DNA of 46,425 bases. Origin: Pelagibacterales bacterium SAG-MED29. Lineage in GTDB: Bacteria > Pseudomonadota > Alphaproteobacteria > Pelagibacterales > Pelagibacteraceae. The stretch covers positions 1 to 46,425 of the forward strand of contig JACWDZ010000007.1 in assembly GCA_014653815.1 (NCBI GenBank). The letters are read 5' to 3'. The notes under the pieces were generated by a model. It was not told the origin of the DNA. It saw only the letters and a program-made list of their open reading frames with translations, and ran no database searches. Positions 44,696 through 46,425 of the stretch are shown piece after piece; position 1 is the first letter of the stretch, and every line of letters begins with the position of its first letter. A program made the position numbers and the translations under genes.

Positions 44696-44959
44696 TTACT
44701 TTTTTTCTAAAAGATTTTTTTTAAACAACGATATGCCTTTATTTATCTTATGTTTATATGACTCCTTAAAAGTTTCTAATTGCCAACCTTTCATTCTTGT
44801 AGATATTTCTTCTAAATTTTTTGACTTCCATTCATTAGTTGTTTTTTCACTTTTCCATATTTTTTTTTCATCGTTTGTCCTTGCACACCCATAGCAATAA
44901 CCAGTAACAGGATCAGTTTTGCAAATACTTATACAAGGAGAGATTACTTTATTTTCCAT
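44696..44959 (-). CDS. DUF1289 Cys-rich small protein
   Basis: 87-aa protein with a four-cysteine N-terminal motif: SPCISICKTDPVTGYCYGCA (C9, C13, C22 and C25), the DUF1289 signature, likely binding a metal or cluster. The remainder is basic and helical, with RMKGWQ. Biochemical role unknown to me. Its ATG overlaps the stop of the upstream quinone oxidoreductase by one base, so the two are co-translated. Confidence 0.85.
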   Translation of the reverse strand: MENKVISPCISICKTDPVTGYCYGCARTNDEKKIWKSEKTTNEWKSKNLEEISTRMKGWQLETFKESYKHKINKGISLFKKNLLEKK

Positions 44960-45933
44960 TAGGGAATTAATATAGCTGGACCCGTCAATTTTCTGGACTC
45001 TAAATCTTGGTGAGCTTGTTTTGCTTCACTTAATTTGTATTCTTTAAATATTTTTATTTTTACCATTCCAAATTTAATTTTTTCAAAAATTTCGTCAGCA
45101 CCTTTTTGAATCTCTTGTCTGTTTGTGAAATAGTGACCAATAGTTGGTCTAGTTAAAAAAAGACTTTTAGACTGAATGTCTTTAGTTACGTTTACAGGAT
45201 CTAAAGGTCCAGAAGCATTTCCGAAACTTACCATCATGCCTCTCGGTTTTAAGCATGCAATAGATCCTTTAAATGTATTTTTTCCAACTCCATCAAAAAC
45301 TGCTGAAACTCCTTTATTATTGGTCAATCTCATAACCTCTTTTGTAAAATCATCTTTTGTATAATTAATAACATTGTCGTATCCATTAGCTTTTGCGATT
45401 TCTATCTTTTCATTAGAACCAACTGTGCCAATAACCTTAGCTCCAATGCTTTTAGCCCATTGAGCAAATATTTGCCCAACGCCACCAGCTGCAGCGTGAA
45501 ATAAAATAGTTTCATTAGTTTTTAGTTTATAAGTTTTGGTTAACAAATAGTTAGTTGTTAAACCTTTCGTCATTAATGTTGCAGCTAATTTATATGAAAT
45601 CCATTCAGGAATTTTTACAGCAATTTTTGCAGGTATTATTCTTTGTTGAGAGTATGCTCCTATTGGAATAGCAGCATAAGCAATATTGTCACCTTTATTG
45701 AACTCAGTAATATTTTCACCAACTTCATCAACTTTTCCAGCTGCTTCCAATCCTATGCCGCTCGGTAAAGGCAAAGGATATAGGCCTGACCTATGATAGG
45801 TATCAATATAATTTAATCCTATTGCATGATTAGTGATTTTTAACTCATCTGGCCCTGGTGATTTTATATCTACATCTTCAAGCTCCAAGACTTCTGGCCC
45901 ACCATTTTTTTTAATAATTATCGATTTAGACAT
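44959..45933 (-). CDS. qor: NADPH:quinone oxidoreductase (zeta-crystallin-like)
   Basis: MDR-family oxidoreductase of 324 aa lacking the zinc ligands of alcohol dehydrogenases. The N-terminal catalytic fold contains GLNYIDTYHRSGLYPLPLP near residue 40 and GLEAAGKVDEVG near 60. The nucleotide-binding site is HAAAGGVGQIFAQWAKSIGA near 145. This is the one-electron-type quinone reductase subgroup of E. coli QorA; the physiological quinone or enone substrate is not known. It is followed by the DUF1289 gene with a one-base overlap. Confidence 0.88.
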   Translation of the reverse strand: MSKSIIIKKNGGPEVLELEDVDIKSPGPDELKITNHAIGLNYIDTYHRSGLYPLPLPSGIGLEAAGKVDEVGENITEFNKGDNIAYAAIPIGAYSQQRIIPAKIAVKIPEWISYKLAATLMTKGLTTNYLLTKTYKLKTNETILFHAAAGGVGQIFAQWAKSIGAKVIGTVGSNEKIEIAKANGYDNVINYTKDDFTKEVMRLTNNKGVSAVFDGVGKNTFKGSIACLKPRGMMVSFGNASGPLDPVNVTKDIQSKSLFLTRPTIGHYFTNRQEIQKGADEIFEKIKFGMVKIKIFKEYKLSEAKQAHQDLESRKLTGPAILIP

Positions 45934-45957
45934 TTTAAAAGAAAGGTACTTGAACTT

Positions 45958-46425
45958 TTAATATTTAGCAAATGTTCCATTGTTATAGTCTTGAATAGCC
46001 TCAAGTATTTCAGCTTTAGTATTCATAACAAAGGGACCACCTCTAGCGATTGGTTCACCAATTGGCTTACCAGCAACAAAAAGAAATTCAGTTTTTTTAT
46101 TTGCCATTACATTAAGTTTATTGCCTCTTTCAAGTAAAATTAAATTAGAGTCATTAGTTTTATTATGTTCTTTTTCTCCAATTTTTAGCTCTCCTTTGAG
46201 TAAATAAATAAAAGAATTATGTTCCTCTGGCACTTCACATTTAAACTCTTTTTTTTCATTAAGAATAATGTGAAAATAAATTGGTTCTACGTTGTGATTT
46301 GTTTGAGGACCTTCAGCTTTTTCATATTTTCCTGCTATAATTTTCACTGTCTTTTCACTATCTTTATGAACTCCAATTTCATTACTTTTTATATAAAGAT
46401 ACTCTGGTTTGTTCTTTTTCAATTT
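45958..46425 (-). CDS. Pirin family protein, C-terminal part
   Basis: About 155 codons, still open at the right edge of the window, ending TAA at 45958. The C-terminal cupin half is clear: a barrel segment EEHNSFIYLLKGELKIG, then FLFVAGKPIGEPIARGGPFV and MNTKAEILEAIQDYNNGTF, which is the pirin C-terminal signature. Pirins are about 290 aa, so the metal-binding N-terminal cupin lies outside. Some pirins have quercetin dioxygenase activity; function here is unknown. The gene lies 24 nt upstream of the quinone oxidoreductase on the same strand. Confidence 0.85.
   Translation of the reverse strand, partial: KLKKNKPEYLYIKSNEIGVHKDSEKTVKIIAGKYEKAEGPQTNHNVEPIYFHIILNEKKEFKCEVPEEHNSFIYLLKGELKIGEKEHNKTNDSNLILLERGNKLNVMANKKTEFLFVAGKPIGEPIARGGPFVMNTKAEILEAIQDYNNGTFAKY

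Overview
The window looks like a stretch of a Pelagibacterales (SAR11, Candidatus Pelagibacter-like) alphaproteobacterial chromosome. This is inferred from the very high A+T content with A/T-biased codon use, genes packed with 1-20 nt overlaps, tiny intergenic gaps, and marker genes such as GcrA, a BamF-type lipoprotein, an alphaproteobacterial-type tRNA-His/HisRS pair and a short HisG with HisZ. No taxonomic search was possible. I see no insertion sequence, phage gene, CRISPR array or rRNA, and no gene-free gap exceeds 300 bases.

Layout. 1-7722: phosphate block, pstC (3' end)-pstA-pstB-phoU-phoB, a convergent SixA-like phosphatase, then ppk and ppx for polyphosphate. 7854-9188: a minus-strand arsenate module (small membrane protein, thioredoxin-type ArsC, MIP channel). 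9222-12873: a zinc-uptake block, znuA diverging from znuCB-zur across two Zur-box-like palindromes, bracketed by a fragment of the gcrA 3' end and the intact gcrA. 13011-18113: ABC-2 permease, argD, argF, membrane-anchored cytochrome c, kdsB, pheA. 18172-23036: SRP RNA, dnaX-ybaB-recR and the malate synthase G gene glcB. 23166-24614: accA with an unusual C-terminal membrane helix, and a cold-shock protein gene. 24722-27957: a possible leader peptide, tRNA-His, hisS-hisZ-hisG. 27964-29932: groEL and groES, minus strand, behind a heat-shock-type promoter. 30064-36508: HAD phosphatase, ribF, ileS, lspA, a BamF-like lipoprotein, pgi. 36500-46425: rsmD, purD, a DUF2093 protein, the lipid A/LPS core operon (ubiA-msbA-waaA-lpxK-lpxL, minus strand), a DUF2721 protein, a DUF1289 protein, a quinone oxidoreductase and the C-terminal part of a pirin.

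How the genes work together. The first 9 kb joins phosphate uptake, its regulation, polyphosphate storage and disposal of arsenate, which enters through phosphate transporters. The Zur block is a self-contained zinc-starvation regulon. The lpx/waa/msbA cluster with kdsB makes and exports Kdo-lipid A. The his segment joins charging of tRNA-His with the first step of histidine synthesis.

The most interesting structural signals are: the duplicated gcrA tail flanking the znu-zur block; two RNA genes (SRP RNA and tRNA-His) that end 4-5 nt before the start codon of a protein gene; a His-codon-containing mini-ORF with hairpins ahead of tRNA-His; a nine-A run in dnaX placed where slippage would give a gamma-sized product; a transcription terminator embedded in the hisG coding sequence; and the AccA membrane tail.
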